This document shows positions 26,291 through 36,914 of a stretch of 64,000 nt of DNA, piece after piece. Position numbers and translations under genes: made by a program. The notes below the pieces were generated by a model that did no database searches, was not told where the DNA came from, and saw only the letters and a list, made by a program, of their open reading frames with translations. Source of the DNA: Calendula officinalis (Eukaryota; Streptophyta; Magnoliopsida; Asterales; Asteraceae); assembly GCA_963853835.1 (NCBI GenBank), contig OY970834.1:38099257-38163256 (forward strand), read 5' to 3'. Position 1 is the stretch's first letter. The number at the start of each line of letters is the position of its first letter.

Positions 26291-28651
26291 AGAAGAAGGA
26301 TTAAAAATAGAAATTGAAGTGTGAAATAGTAATAAGAGTAGAGAGAATTAATGGCGGGTGAAACGGCAAATGGGAGGTCGACTGAGTTTTATGGGATTCA
26401 TGAAAATCGGTGAATTTGTTAAAACCACCCAAAATAAAGGTTGGTGGGCCCCACTATTTTCCCACTTGGAGTTTAGAGTGTTTCATCTTTTCTGACTACC
26501 AAGAGGCAAACACCTCCTAAAAAAAACTTAGATTTTATGAAATAAATATTGAATTAGATCACATCTATCTAGTTGATTTTTGTTGGTTTGTGTTTGTGCA
26601 TGGATAATAATTTTATTCAAGATTTGGGTTTTTTTATAACAATATCATATAATATTCCGTTGTTAGTTGTTACCAAGTAATTTCGATTATTAATTGACTT
26701 AATCTATGATATATGACTCCCCATCGTGGTACAAATTCGATCATGCAAATTACTCTTTGAAGGGATATTGTTGTGACCTCACTGGTAATGGGAGTAGGGT
26801 TCCATGTTTTTGACCTCTCACTCTTTGAAGGGTTTTATTATTAATGGCTCGATGTTCAAGTTTTTTAAATTTATATAATGCTTAGGGAAAAAAATCACAA
26901 CAATTTTTTGTAGCTCGAGAATCGGCCTTAGAAAGCATGTGGAACGTTAGCAATTTGCGTAATCGAAAAGATAATGTTTATGGCTATAGATGAATTTTGA
27001 ACTATTTTATATGTAATTTTATTTTACTTTTGTTATTAATCATCCAGCTAGCTCTAGCTCAAGAATGATGACAACCTAATTACGTAGGTATGAGGGAGGT
27101 GTGATATATACAGTTATATATTTGTCTAATGATAGATAAACTGCTTCCAGATCATCGAGATTGTTAACTAGTAAATTCAAACGATTACCTAATTTTCAGA
27201 ATATGTGGTTTAAAATTGAAATTTTGACGACTATCACATCTCACCCAACAGCAAATGCTAGTACATCAAGTTGTAATCTTTAATTGAATTTTTCAACATT
27301 GAAAGCCTAATATTTATAAACTTCAAAGTTGGTGTGCCATGAGCGGTCTTTTCACAAAAAAGGGTCATATTCTTTGAAGTTTGAAGTCATATAATGTGTG
27401 GCCTATTTTGCATAATGAATTTAAAACTATCTTCTTTAGTCAGAAAATGGTAATTTGCTACCTAAAGGTGAGATATCATCTTTGTAGATGATATCCTAAT
27501 TGGAGTACAATATTGTTATACCTTACTACTGCTATTTATATAATTCCTGTTAACTAATTTTATTATTTAAATATATCATTAAACGAAATATGTATTCGAG
27601 GTTGCGCAGGCATTTAAAAATATACCTTAATATTAATTATTATCTTATACTATAGTATCCAATAAATCACATATGAATCCTTATAAAACAATATAGCATG
27701 TGACTGTATACAAGATAGTATATTTTCAATATTTTACAGATTAAGTATCGTTGTTGTCATTGTTGCAAATAAGAACTAATAAACATAATATGCAAAAAGA
27801 GCATAACATATATGAGATCTTAAAGAATCAAATATCTCATTGTGATTCTTTTTCGATATTTTGAAAACAAAACAAAACGATGAACTATATTTGCTTTACA
27901 CGCGTATTATTGTTGCTTTGTTGGTCAATACGTTCCAAACCAGTGTGGAAAAAATATAGACCATAAACAATTACATATTATTAGAGCGAAACATTACGAT
28001 CTTATCGGAATGTATGTCACAATCTTGATATAGAAATGAGTGGAGAAGAAATTAGAGAAAAAGAAGTTAAACTTAAAAGTCATTATCATATCAAACTGAG
28101 GTTTACAGGCTTATAACATTCCATGGATACATACAATCCATGTGTGGTCTTTTCTGGACATTCATGCACTAAATTTGGTGAGTTTACTTGGTACCTAATG
28201 CTTTTATGTAGAAGATAAATTAATATAATTATCATAAATACTGTAAAGATGTAGACATTGTTCAGACATAACCTGAACAAGCAAAATATAATAAAATAAA
28301 TTGCTCAAAACATGTAAAATGAAGCCACCAAACTGTTTTAACATTTTTCGTTAACGTCACCAAATTATTGAATCTACTACACAAGTAACACCAAATTATT
28401 TAACGTTTTTCAAAAGTTGTAATGACCATAATTTTATGAAATTATAAGAAGGCGTCATTTCTAGTTGTTTGAATCTCATGATTACTTTTGAAAAAAGGGA
28501 TGGTTTTATGTGTGGTTTAGATGTTGATGAGATTTTAAATTGATTATGACTATTAGTAAAATGGGTTGCCTCACGATACGCTTTAAAATTTGTAACACAT
28601 TCGACTCTTATTCGAACATTATAAAATTTTCTTTTATATTTAGTACAAATA
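26291..28651. other. Intergenic DNA, nothing recognised
   Basis: About 2.4 kb of AT-rich sequence between the PP2C leader and Copia element 2. It must include the PP2C promoter at its left side. The few short open frames (for example 28086-28280, minus) have no homology that I recognise. No inverted-repeat element with clear target duplications was found. Confidence 0.55.
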
Positions 28652-28964
28652 TATTATGAATATACAAGACAAAGCCATTAAATGGATTGCCACATTTTCA
28701 ACCCTTCATGTCTTCTCCATCAAATCTATGTCTACTTATTTACCTTTCATTTGTATGTATATGTAATGCAAGGGTAAAACTTTTAGTATAAATACCCCAT
28801 GAGATGGATGAATAAAATGCACCTCAACACTTTCATAAGTGTTTACATACTTCTCTTCCTCTCTTCTTTCTAGTTATTGTTCTTCATCTTATGTTCTTGT
28901 TATAGATGTAGCAAGTTCTTTGATGAAGTGCTAATAGGGTCATAATCATATCTAATTTATAACA
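28652..28964 (+). repeat. 5' LTR of Copia element 2
   Basis: 313 bp starting TATTATGAAT and ending TTATAACA. It contains TATAAATA at 28787-28794 (promoter) and AATAAA near 28813 (polyadenylation type), placing the R region in the second half. Confidence 0.94.
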
Positions 28965-28977
28965 CGTTATCAGCACG
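28965..28977 (+). other. Primer-binding-site region of Copia element 2
   Basis: CGTTATCAGCACG follows the LTR at once. It is the usual sequence at this place in one group of plant Copia elements; the priming tRNA (possibly an internal initiator-Met fragment) is inferred. Confidence 0.55.
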
Positions 28978-29637
28978 AAAGTTCTTAATCGAGGAAGATC
29001 AACTCAATCACAAGGTACATTCAATTAATCAAGTTAATTACATAAGGTAAACAATTTCTTAACATAAAATTGTAATATAATTATCATAATAAACTAAATG
29101 AAACCAAACATATTCTATCAAGGACATTATGATGACATTTGGACTACTAATCTTGGGACTACTAACATACTTACATTTATGATTATTCTAATTTTATTCT
29201 TATGTTTACTAACCCTTTTAATTTATGCAAACTAACATTTACATTTATGTCTTCTAACTTTTAATTATGCAAACTAACATTTACTTTTATTGCATCTAAC
29301 TTTTATTTATGTTACTAACATTTATTTATGTTACTACATTTATTTATGTATGCTAACTTTCATTTATGTATACTAACGTTTATTTATGCATATTATATTT
29401 TTCTTACTAATTCATATAACATTCACTAATATTTTTACAAATATGTTTTATGTAATTTATTACTTTAATTATTCTCTTTATTAAAAAAAATTATATATAT
29501 ATAACGGTAAAAAAAAATATATTTTAATATTAGAAATTTACAACGGCTATAAATTTTTACACTATAAATAAACACATCATCCACACTTCTTTATACCACA
29601 AAAATAATTTCTCTCATCTTCAAAATCAAGATCAAGA

Positions 29638-29802
29638 ATGATTCACCCGCTTTTGATTTTTGTAATTGTATTAGTTTTAGCACTTGGCATCCTAATTAGT
29701 AATCTCCCTCCTGATGTATTTTATCTTTATTTGTTCATGTATGAGATGATTGTTCTCCCACTGCTGTTTTGTGCACTTCATATTGATATATATGGATTCT
29801 AA
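29638..29802 (+). CDS. 54-residue hydrophobic leader ORF in Copia element 2
   Basis: The ATG at 29638 opens a 54-codon frame in the untranslated leader upstream of gag. The product is strongly hydrophobic: a VIVLVLALGILI-type segment at residues 9-20 and a second one, MIVLPLLFCAL, at about 37-47, so two short membrane spans are possible. The same frame, same length, is open in the other family copy (63798-63962) with a few substitutions. It would be the first ORF on the genomic RNA if transcription starts in the LTR. Not a known Copia protein to me; it may be a chance uORF. Confidence 0.45.
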   Translation: MIHPLLIFVIVLVLALGILISNLPPDVFYLYLFMYEMIVLPLLFCALHIDIYGF

Positions 29803-29841
29803 TTTTTAAATTTGTTTTTGTTCAAAATCTATAGTTTCAAA

Positions 29842-30909
29842 ATGTCTAGTATTGTAAAGCGTGAGCTAGCTGCACTTGAAGTTACTGGGAAAAACTATAT
29901 GCAATGGACCATCGATGTTTTACTAATTCTTGAATCGATGGGCATTCATGAAACTATAAATGAAAACAATGAATGCTCATCCCAAGACAAGGCAAAGGCA
30001 CAAGTGTTTCTTCGTAAACACATTGATGACATGTTAAAATTTGAATATCTTGATGTCATTGATCCATGTGTTCTTTGGATGTCTTTAAAAGAAAGATTTG
30101 ATCATCAAAAGGAAGTTATACTTCCAAGTGCCAAAGATGAATGGTGAAATCTGAGGTTCCACGACTTTAAAAAAGTAACTGAGTATAACTCTGCTTTGTT
30201 CAGAATCTGTTGCCAACTTAAATTTTGTGGGCAAACGATTACTGACGAAGATATGTTGGAGAAAACATACTCCACATTCCATGCATCAAACATAAACTTA
30301 ATGCAACAATATCGATTGCAAAAGTTCAAGAGGTATTCTGAACTGAATACTTGTCTCCTTGTTGCGGAGCAAAATAATGAGCTCTTAATGAAAAACCATG
30401 AATCTCGTCCAACGGGATCAGTAGCAATTCCTGAAGCAAATGCTACTAATACTGATGGTCCTAGAAACAATACACGTGGACGAGGACGTGGTCGTGGTTA
30501 TGGACGAGGCCGTGGGCATTTTAATCGAAATCCAAACCATAACAATGGTCGTGGAAAAGGCAATTATTCTAATCGTGGTCGTGGTCGTGTTTATAAAAAT
30601 AATGATTATAATGCCACTAAAAAGAACAATGTCCAAACACAAGATAAGGCCAAAGGGGCAAGGTATGATGCTGGTAAATCAAAGAATGCTGAGAGTTGTT
30701 GTTATAGATGTGGTTGCGCGGACCATTGGTCTAGGACATGCCGCACACCTGCACATCTATGTGAACTTTACCAAGCTTCCCTCAAAGGAAAGGGAAAAGA
30801 AGTAAATCTCGTTGATAATGTTGAAACTAGCAACATGGAATTCAACATTGATGATATTACCAACCTCAGTACTCTCGATTTCTGCAATGACATGGAAGAC
30901 ATTGATTAA
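29842..30909 (+). pseudogene. Copia element 2 gag with one in-frame stop
   Basis: The ATG at 29842 (MSSIVKREL...) is followed by one frame to the TAA at 30907-30909, 355 codons. It is interrupted only by TGA at 30145-30147, right after DEW. Features: the gag core typical of short-LTR plant Copia elements (VTGKNYMQWTIDV; LMKNHESRPTG), an RG-rich basic region (RGRGRGYGRGRGH, about residues 210-245), and a CCHC knuckle CYRCGCADHWSRTC. Without the stop it would be a complete nucleocapsid/capsid protein. Gag and pol are separate frames with a 238-bp spacer. Confidence 0.88.
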
Positions 30910-30943
30910 GGAAATCAGTGGTTTGTTGTAGCCTGTTTTTACT

Positions 30944-31101
30944 TGCTTTCTGTCTTATGTGATATATTTCCCTTCAGCAAATGAAGTCTGTCGTATGTAA
31001 TATATTTCCTTTCAGCAAATAAAGTGTGTCTTATGTAATATATTTCCTTTCAGCAAATGAAGTCTGTGTTATGTAATATATTTCCTTCAATAAATGAAGT
31101 T
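30944..31101 (+). repeat. Tandem repeats between gag and pol of Copia element 2
   Basis: Four imperfect copies of a roughly 40-bp unit containing TTATGTAATATATTTCC and CAGCAAATGAAGT. In two copies the equivalent place reads AAATAAAG or CAATAAATG, close to a polyadenylation hexamer. No reading frame runs through. Confidence 0.85.
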
Positions 31102-31147
31102 TCTTTATAATAACCTCATTATTTGTTTTTCATATGTGAAGTTCAAT

Positions 31148-34100
31148 ATGAGTTCAAATGGAGCACAACATCAAGGAAATATTGGAGATCTTTTAATAGC
31201 AGATAGTGGTACTACACATACTATCTTGAAATCAAAGAAATACTTCTCCAAAATAAACCCAACAAAGGGTTCAATACGTACTATATCGGGTCCTGTAGAC
31301 TTGATTGAGGGAACTGGAAAAGCTAATTTCATATTACCTAATGGTACAAAATTCCAAATAGATAATGCCTTATTTTCTCCAAAGTCAAGCAGAAATCTAT
31401 TGAGTTTTGGTGATATATATCTTAACGGATATGACACGCAAACCAAAACAATAGATAATAAGAAATTTATGCTTATTATAAATGACAATCGAGTGTTGGA
31501 GAAACTACCAAAATTTGATTCCAATTTACACCATACATATATAAATAAAGTAGAATCAAATATGGTGGTTAAAGAAAAACATTGTGATCCTGGGATATTT
31601 AGTTTATGGCATGACAGGTTAGGTCATCCAGGATTAACAATGATGCGAAGAATAATTGAGAATACACATGGTCATCCATTGAAGGACCAGAAGTTCCCTC
31701 AAACAAGTAATATGAAACCATGTACGTCTTGTTCCCTTGGAAAATTAATTATAAGACCTTCACCGATGAAAGTTGACAAGGAATCACCTAGATTTCTTGA
31801 AAGAATTCAAGGTGATATATGTGGACCAATTCATCCACCATCTGGACCATTTAGATACTTTATGGTCTTGATAGATGCATCTAGCAAATGGTCTCATGTT
31901 TGCCTATTATCATCTCGTAATATGGCATTTGCAAAATTTCTTGCTCAAATCATTAAACTTAGAGCACATTTCCCTGATTATATAGTCAAAAGAGTAAGAC
32001 TGGACAATGCTGGTGAATTTACTTCCCAAGCATTCAATGACTATTGCATGTCTGTAGGGATTGTTGTTGAACATCCAGTAGCTCATGTACACACACAAAA
32101 TGGTTTAGCTGAATCATTAATTAAACGTCTACAGCTAATAGCTAGACCATTGATAATGCAAACCAAACTTCCTGTTTCCATATGGGGTCATGCAATATTA
32201 CATGCTGCATCATTAATTCGCATAAGGCCAAGTTCATATAATGCATACTCTCCCTTACAACTTGCTTTTGGTCAAGAACCAAATATTTCTCATCTTAGAA
32301 TATTTGGATGTGCTGTATACGTTCCTATTGCACCACCACAACGTACAAAGATGGGTCCCCAAAGAAGGTTGGGTATATATGTTGGATATGAGACAAAGTC
32401 TATTATAAGATATATTGAACCTTTAACAGGTGATGTTTTTACAGCACGTCTTGCTGATTGTCAATTCAATGAATCAGTTTTTCCACCATTAGGTGCAGAA
32501 ACGAAAAACCAAGAAAAGAATGTCTCATGGAATGAACCTTCTTTGTCATATCTTGATCCTCGCACAAAACAATGTGAAACTGAAGTTCAAAAGATAATGC
32601 ATTTCCAAGAAATAGCTAATCAATTGCCAGATGCATTTACTGATACAAAAAGAGTGACTAAATCATATATACTAGCTGTTAATACTCCAGCTCGAATTGA
32701 AATTCCAAATAGGCAATCTGATGATAAATTCACTCAAGAATCTAAGACACGCTTGAAGCGTGGAAGACCAATTGGTTCAAAGGATAAAAATCCTCGAAAA
32801 AGAAAACCAACAGAAAATGCAATTGATCATGAGGAAAGTGTTCCTGAAGAAACACAAAACAATCCTCCGGTTGAGGAAAGTAATGTTATAGAAAATATTG
32901 ATGAGAAATTTTCTTATGTTGTCGGATGTGATATTATGAATGATGATTCTGAACCACAATCTGTTAATGAATGTCAAAATAGACATGATTGGGTTAAATG
33001 GAAAGAAGCTATACAAGCTGAACTGAATTCTCTCAACAAGAGAAAGGTATTTGGACCTATTATTATGACACCTGGAGTTGTGAAACCATTAGGGTATAGA
33101 TGGATTTTTGTTCGAAAGAGAAATGAGAAAGACGAAATTGTAAGATACAAAGCTAGACTTGTAGCACAAGGTTTTTCTCAACGACCTGGAATTGATTATG
33201 AGGAAACATATTCTCCAGTTATGGATGCAATCACTTTTAGGTATTTAATCAGCCTTGCAGTCTCTAAAAAGTTAGAGATGCGTCTTATGGATGTTGTTAC
33301 TGCTTACTTATATGGATCACTTGATAGTGATATATATATGAAAATTCCTGAAGGATTTAAAATGCCTGAAGCATTGAATACAAAACCTAAAGAAATGTAT
33401 TCAATTAAACTACAAAGATCTTTATATGGGTTAAAACAATCTGGACGCATGTGGTATAATCGTTTAAGCGATTACTTGACAAGTAAAGGTTACAAAAATA
33501 ATACTATTTGTCCATGCGTATTTATTAAAAGAACAACATCTGGATATGTGATCATAGCTGTATATGTTGATGATCTAAACATCATTGGAACGAATAAAGA
33601 AATTCTTGAAGTTATTGAACTTTTAAAGAAAGAATTTGAAATGAAAGATCTTGGGAAAACCAGGTATTGTCTTGGATTACAAATTGAACATTTGCCTAAT
33701 GGAATACTTGTACATCAATCGAATTATACAGAAAAGATCTTGAAGCGTTTCAATATGAACGAAGCCAAATCTTTAAGTACTCCAATGGTTGTTAGATCAC
33801 TAAATATTGACAAAGATCCATTTCGCCCATGCGAAGAAAATGAGGAGGTTCTTGGTCCAGAAGTACCATACCTTAATGCAATAGGTGCCCTAATGTATCT
33901 TACTAATTGTACCAGACCTGACATTTCTTTTGATGTAAACTTATTAGCAAGGTTCAGTTCATCACCGACAAAAAGGCATTGGAACGGGATCAAGCACATA
34001 TTCCGATACCTTCGAGGAACTAGTGACTTAGGATTATTTTATCCTAATGATTCAAAACAAGGATTGATTGGTTATGCAGATGCAGGGTATTTGTCTGATC

Positions 34101-34561
34101 CTCATAAAGCAAGATCTCAAACTGGATATGTCTTCATGAATGGAGGTACTGCAATTTCCTGGCGTTCTCAAAAGCAAACACTTGTTGCCACATCTTCAAA
34201 TCATGCTGACGTAATAGCACTAAATGAAGCAAGCAGAGAATGTGCATGGTTAAGATCAATGACGCAACTCATACTAACTTCATGTGGACTGGATAAAGAT
34301 AAAGTCCTAACTTTAATATATGAAGATAACGCGGCATGTGTTAATCAAATGAAAGAAGGATATATCAAGAGCGACAGGACAAAACATATTCCTCCAAAGT
34401 TTTTCGAATACACTCAAGAGCTTATAAAGAATCATGAAGTTGAGATAAAGTATGTTCAATCCAGTAACAATGCAGCAGATCTTTTCACGAAGGCACTTCC
34501 CACTGCAATCTTTAGAAAGCATGTATCGGGTATCGGAATGCGACATGTGCATAGCATGTGA
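31148..34561 (+). CDS. Copia element 2 pol polyprotein (PR-IN-RT-RNaseH)
   Basis: An uninterrupted frame; I use the ATG at 31148 (MSSNGAQHQG), giving 1137 residues, though the frame is open from 31094. Protease active site ADSGTTHT lies 18 residues in. Integrase: H155, H160, C192 and C195 form the zinc finger, then D223, D286 and E322 (DD35E). RT has YVDDLNIIG at about residue 806. RNase H shows YADAGYLSD, the conserved SWRSQKQT and the NNAADLFTKAL end. The order IN before RT makes it Copia. All catalytic residues that I can check are present, so the protein may be active. How it is expressed is unclear, since it is separated from gag by a non-coding spacer; a spliced or reinitiated product is likely. 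Confidence 0.94.
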   Translation: MSSNGAQHQGNIGDLLIADSGTTHTILKSKKYFSKINPTKGSIRTISGPVDLIEGTGKANFILPNGTKFQIDNALFSPKSSRNLLSFGDIYLNGYDTQTKTIDNKKFMLIINDNRVLEKLPKFDSNLHHTYINKVESNMVVKEKHCDPGIFSLWHDRLGHPGLTMMRRIIENTHGHPLKDQKFPQTSNMKPCTSCSLGKLIIRPSPMKVDKESPRFLERIQGDICGPIHPPSGPFRYFMVLIDASSKWSHVCLLSSRNMAFAKFLAQIIKLRAHFPDYIVKRVRLDNAGEFTSQAFNDYCMSVGIVVEHPVAHVHTQNGLAESLIKRLQLIARPLIMQTKLPVSIWGHAILHAASLIRIRPSSYNAYSPLQLAFGQEPNISHLRIFGCAVYVPIAPPQRTKMGPQRRLGIYVGYETKSIIRYIEPLTGDVFTARLADCQFNESVFPPLGAETKNQEKNVSWNEPSLSYLDPRTKQCETEVQKIMHFQEIANQLPDAFTDTKRVTKSYILAVNTPARIEIPNRQSDDKFTQESKTRLKRGRPIGSKDKNPRKRKPTENAIDHEESVPEETQNNPPVEESNVIENIDEKFSYVVGCDIMNDDSEPQSVNECQNRHDWVKWKEAIQAELNSLNKRKVFGPIIMTPGVVKPLGYRWIFVRKRNEKDEIVRYKARLVAQGFSQRPGIDYEETYSPVMDAITFRYLISLAVSKKLEMRLMDVVTAYLYGSLDSDIYMKIPEGFKMPEALNTKPKEMYSIKLQRSLYGLKQSGRMWYNRLSDYLTSKGYKNNTICPCVFIKRTTSGYVIIAVYVDDLNIIGTNKEILEVIELLKKEFEMKDLGKTRYCLGLQIEHLPNGILVHQSNYTEKILKRFNMNEAKSLSTPMVVRSLNIDKDPFRPCEENEEVLGPEVPYLNAIGALMYLTNCTRPDISFDVNLLARFSSSPTKRHWNGIKHIFRYLRGTSDLGLFYPNDSKQGLIGYADAGYLSDPHKARSQTGYVFMNGGTAISWRSQKQTLVATSSNHADVIALNEASRECAWLRSMTQLILTSCGLDKDKVLTLIYEDNAACVNQMKEGYIKSDRTKHIPPKFFEYTQELIKNHEVEIKYVQSSNNAADLFTKALPTAIFRKHVSGIGMRHVHSM

Positions 34562-34705
34562 AGAATAGTGATTACATAAATGAGGGGGAGTAAACTATGC
34601 ACTGCACTCTTTTTCCTTCGCTAAAGTTTTTTCCCACTGGGTTTTCTTTAGCAAAGGTTTTTAACGAGGCAGTAGTAGTTGGAAAATGTGTCATCCAAGG
34701 GGGGG

Positions 34706-35018
34706 TATTATGAATATGCAAGACAAAGCCATTAAATGGATTGCCACATTTTCAACCCTTCATGTCTTCTCCATCAAATCTATGTCTACTTATTTACCTT
34801 TCATTTGTATGTACATGTAATGCAAGGGTAAAACTTTTAGTATAAATACCCCATGAGATGGATGAATAAAATGCACCTCAACACTTTCATAAGTGTTTAC
34901 ATACTTCTCTTCATCTCTTCTTTCTAATTATTGTTCTTCATCTTATGTTCTTGTTATAGATGTAGCAAGTTCTTTGATGAAATGCTAATAGGGTCATAAT
35001 CATATCTAATTTATAACA
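34706..35018 (+). repeat. 3' LTR of Copia element 2
   Basis: 313 bp, preceded by the polypurine run AAGGGGGGG. It differs from the 5' LTR by five substitutions and no indels. Confidence 0.94.
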
Positions 35019-35023
35019 AAATA

Positions 35024-35513
35024 CATTTTGTTTAGTACATTGGTTAATTATAAAATCCGAAAATTGTTGATGGGCCAACCAGAACCGAACTGTACTGACC
35101 CATCTTAAAAGAGTCCCCATTTTAACTTGGTATCTGACCCACCAAGTTTGCCATCTCACTAGTTGGCACATAATCTAACCCACGGCCCAACTAGATGGAC
35201 TCAATTAGAACTTGTCATAAAAAAAACCACTGCCAATTTACAAATATGTTTCACAAAAACATATGGTTGATTTTAGTGTTACCTAATACACTTTAATATA
35301 ACGAAAATAATACGTATGCTATGAGTTTCTTCCTTTGCAGGGGCCTAGGGGTAGCGTCTGTAACGGGAATCCTGCTGACCGGGGGATGAGGTGGCAACCC
35401 TTGCAGGGCTAGCTCGGTGTAGCGTCCCGAAACAAAATTGAATTTAACATAAGAGACTGTATTAGAAATTATGAATTCTCAAAGTACCCTTATGTAGATT
35501 CAAAATTCGCCAA
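35024..35513. other. Intergenic DNA between Copia element 2 and the Gypsy LTR
   Basis: Contains a GC-richer patch at 35340-35440 with repeated TAGCGTC words of unknown origin. No gene or boundary is recognised. Confidence 0.45.
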
Positions 35514-35750
35514 TGTGACAACCCTCGAAATTGGGTATTTGACCCAATTCTTAGTTCAACCTATTTTATTAAAACATTTTTCCGAATCGTTAATAAAGTA
35601 CTTAATTCGTGCCTAAGTCTAGAAAAAATCATGCACATTATTAGTGCATCTCAATAGTGATGCAAGTAATTGAGTATATTTGTTTGTATAGTGGTAACTC
35701 TAAATTAGCAAGTTGGTGACCAAATGTTAAACCGAAGCCAAAAATATGAG

Positions 35751-35751
<1 letters not shown>

Positions 35752-35815
<64 letters not shown>
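35752..35815. repeat. (TA)n microsatellite
   Basis: About 32 TA units inside the Gypsy-type LTR, ending in a few TAA units. Confidence 0.97.
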
Positions 35816-35818
<3 letters not shown>

Positions 35819-36914
35819 ATAATCTTTCCGTGATGGCGAAGTGACCAATATGAAAAATACAACGCGAATCATCCTACACACTTAATAGTACCTATATATT
35901 AAATTATAAGTACGCAATACAATTTGAGAATATCGAAGGTGACTGAATATATTTATGAAGTGATATGTTTTTATCAGTAAATGACTGAAATCACAAATCA
36001 AGTAAAATCCCAACCTCTTCTTTTATTCCGGATACCCACTCCACGATCAGGCGAGGATCACGGAAATTCCGGCGAACTCAGCGATTTCCGGTACCTGACG
36101 TTTCTCCCTCTCTTTTATGTAAACCATAATCGTCATTATTATCTTCATTAAAACCTTAACTAACCCAAAATTTCCCTCTCTTTCTCTAACATGCATGTAT
36201 CAGGCAACCAAAACATAAGCTTCAATATTCCCATCTCTCTCACTCTTTGTAAACCCCAAAAAGCAGAAACCTCCGGCAACGTATCTCTCCTTTCCGTCGG
36301 TACCTTTTACATTACTCTCCGGCAAACCATCTCGCCACTCTCTCTGCAAATCATAAGCCACCCTCATCTCTCGTTCCGGCAGAATCTTACGTCAAACAAC
36401 ATCCCCGAAGAGGCAGCGATCTCCAGCAACCCCCACCCGGCAGCCATCATTCTCGGTCTCTCTCTCCGGTTCGATAGGTATACTTTCTCACTATTCGTTC
36501 GATAACACAAGCATGCATACGTGGGTATTGGTTCGGTGATCAACTGGGTTTTCTTTTAGGGTTGTTATCGAGTTTAAACAGTTGCATTAATCTTTCCGGC
36601 AAAACTCGGTTTTCCGGCGACGCACCCTGGGGTGTAGTCCGGTTAGGTTTGGGAGTAGTCGGGAAACTTATCTCACTTACTGGGTTTAAAGGGCGTCGGG
36701 TATGTATATATGCACATAATACTTTCTCTGTTACTACCGATGAAAACGTTTTCCGGCGAGCCTTCGCCAACGAAAAACCCAGACACACAGTTGGGTGTGT
36801 GTGAAGCGTTAGTATTATAAATGTCGTAGTACCGATCAAATTGTTAAATGGGTTTTGGTGTGTGTGTGAAAGTGTGTTCGTTCCTTTTTATAAAACCGTC
36901 TCCCGACGAGAATC

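Larger units (their letters stand above)
28652..35018 (+). mobile_element. Copia element 2, 6.4 kb, nearly intact
   Basis: A full-length element with 5-bp duplication AAATA (28647-28651 and 35019-35023), 313-bp LTRs differing at five positions (about 1.6%), a primer site, a short leader ORF, gag, a repeat-bearing spacer, an uninterrupted pol and a G-rich polypurine tract (34698-34705). The LTR ends are TA...CA rather than TG...CA. One in-frame TGA interrupts gag. A second copy of the same family, same orientation, starts at 62795. Confidence 0.95.

Noticed and set aside
26291..28651. Possible further gene between PP2C and Copia element 2
   Set aside because: No exon with coding character or recognisable protein motif on either strand.
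35641..35862. 73-codon minus-strand frame
   Set aside because: Mostly the (TA)n microsatellite.
36191..36839. Open frames of 80-104 codons on both strands
   Set aside because: Lie inside the Gypsy-type LTR, no conserved domain or splice context.
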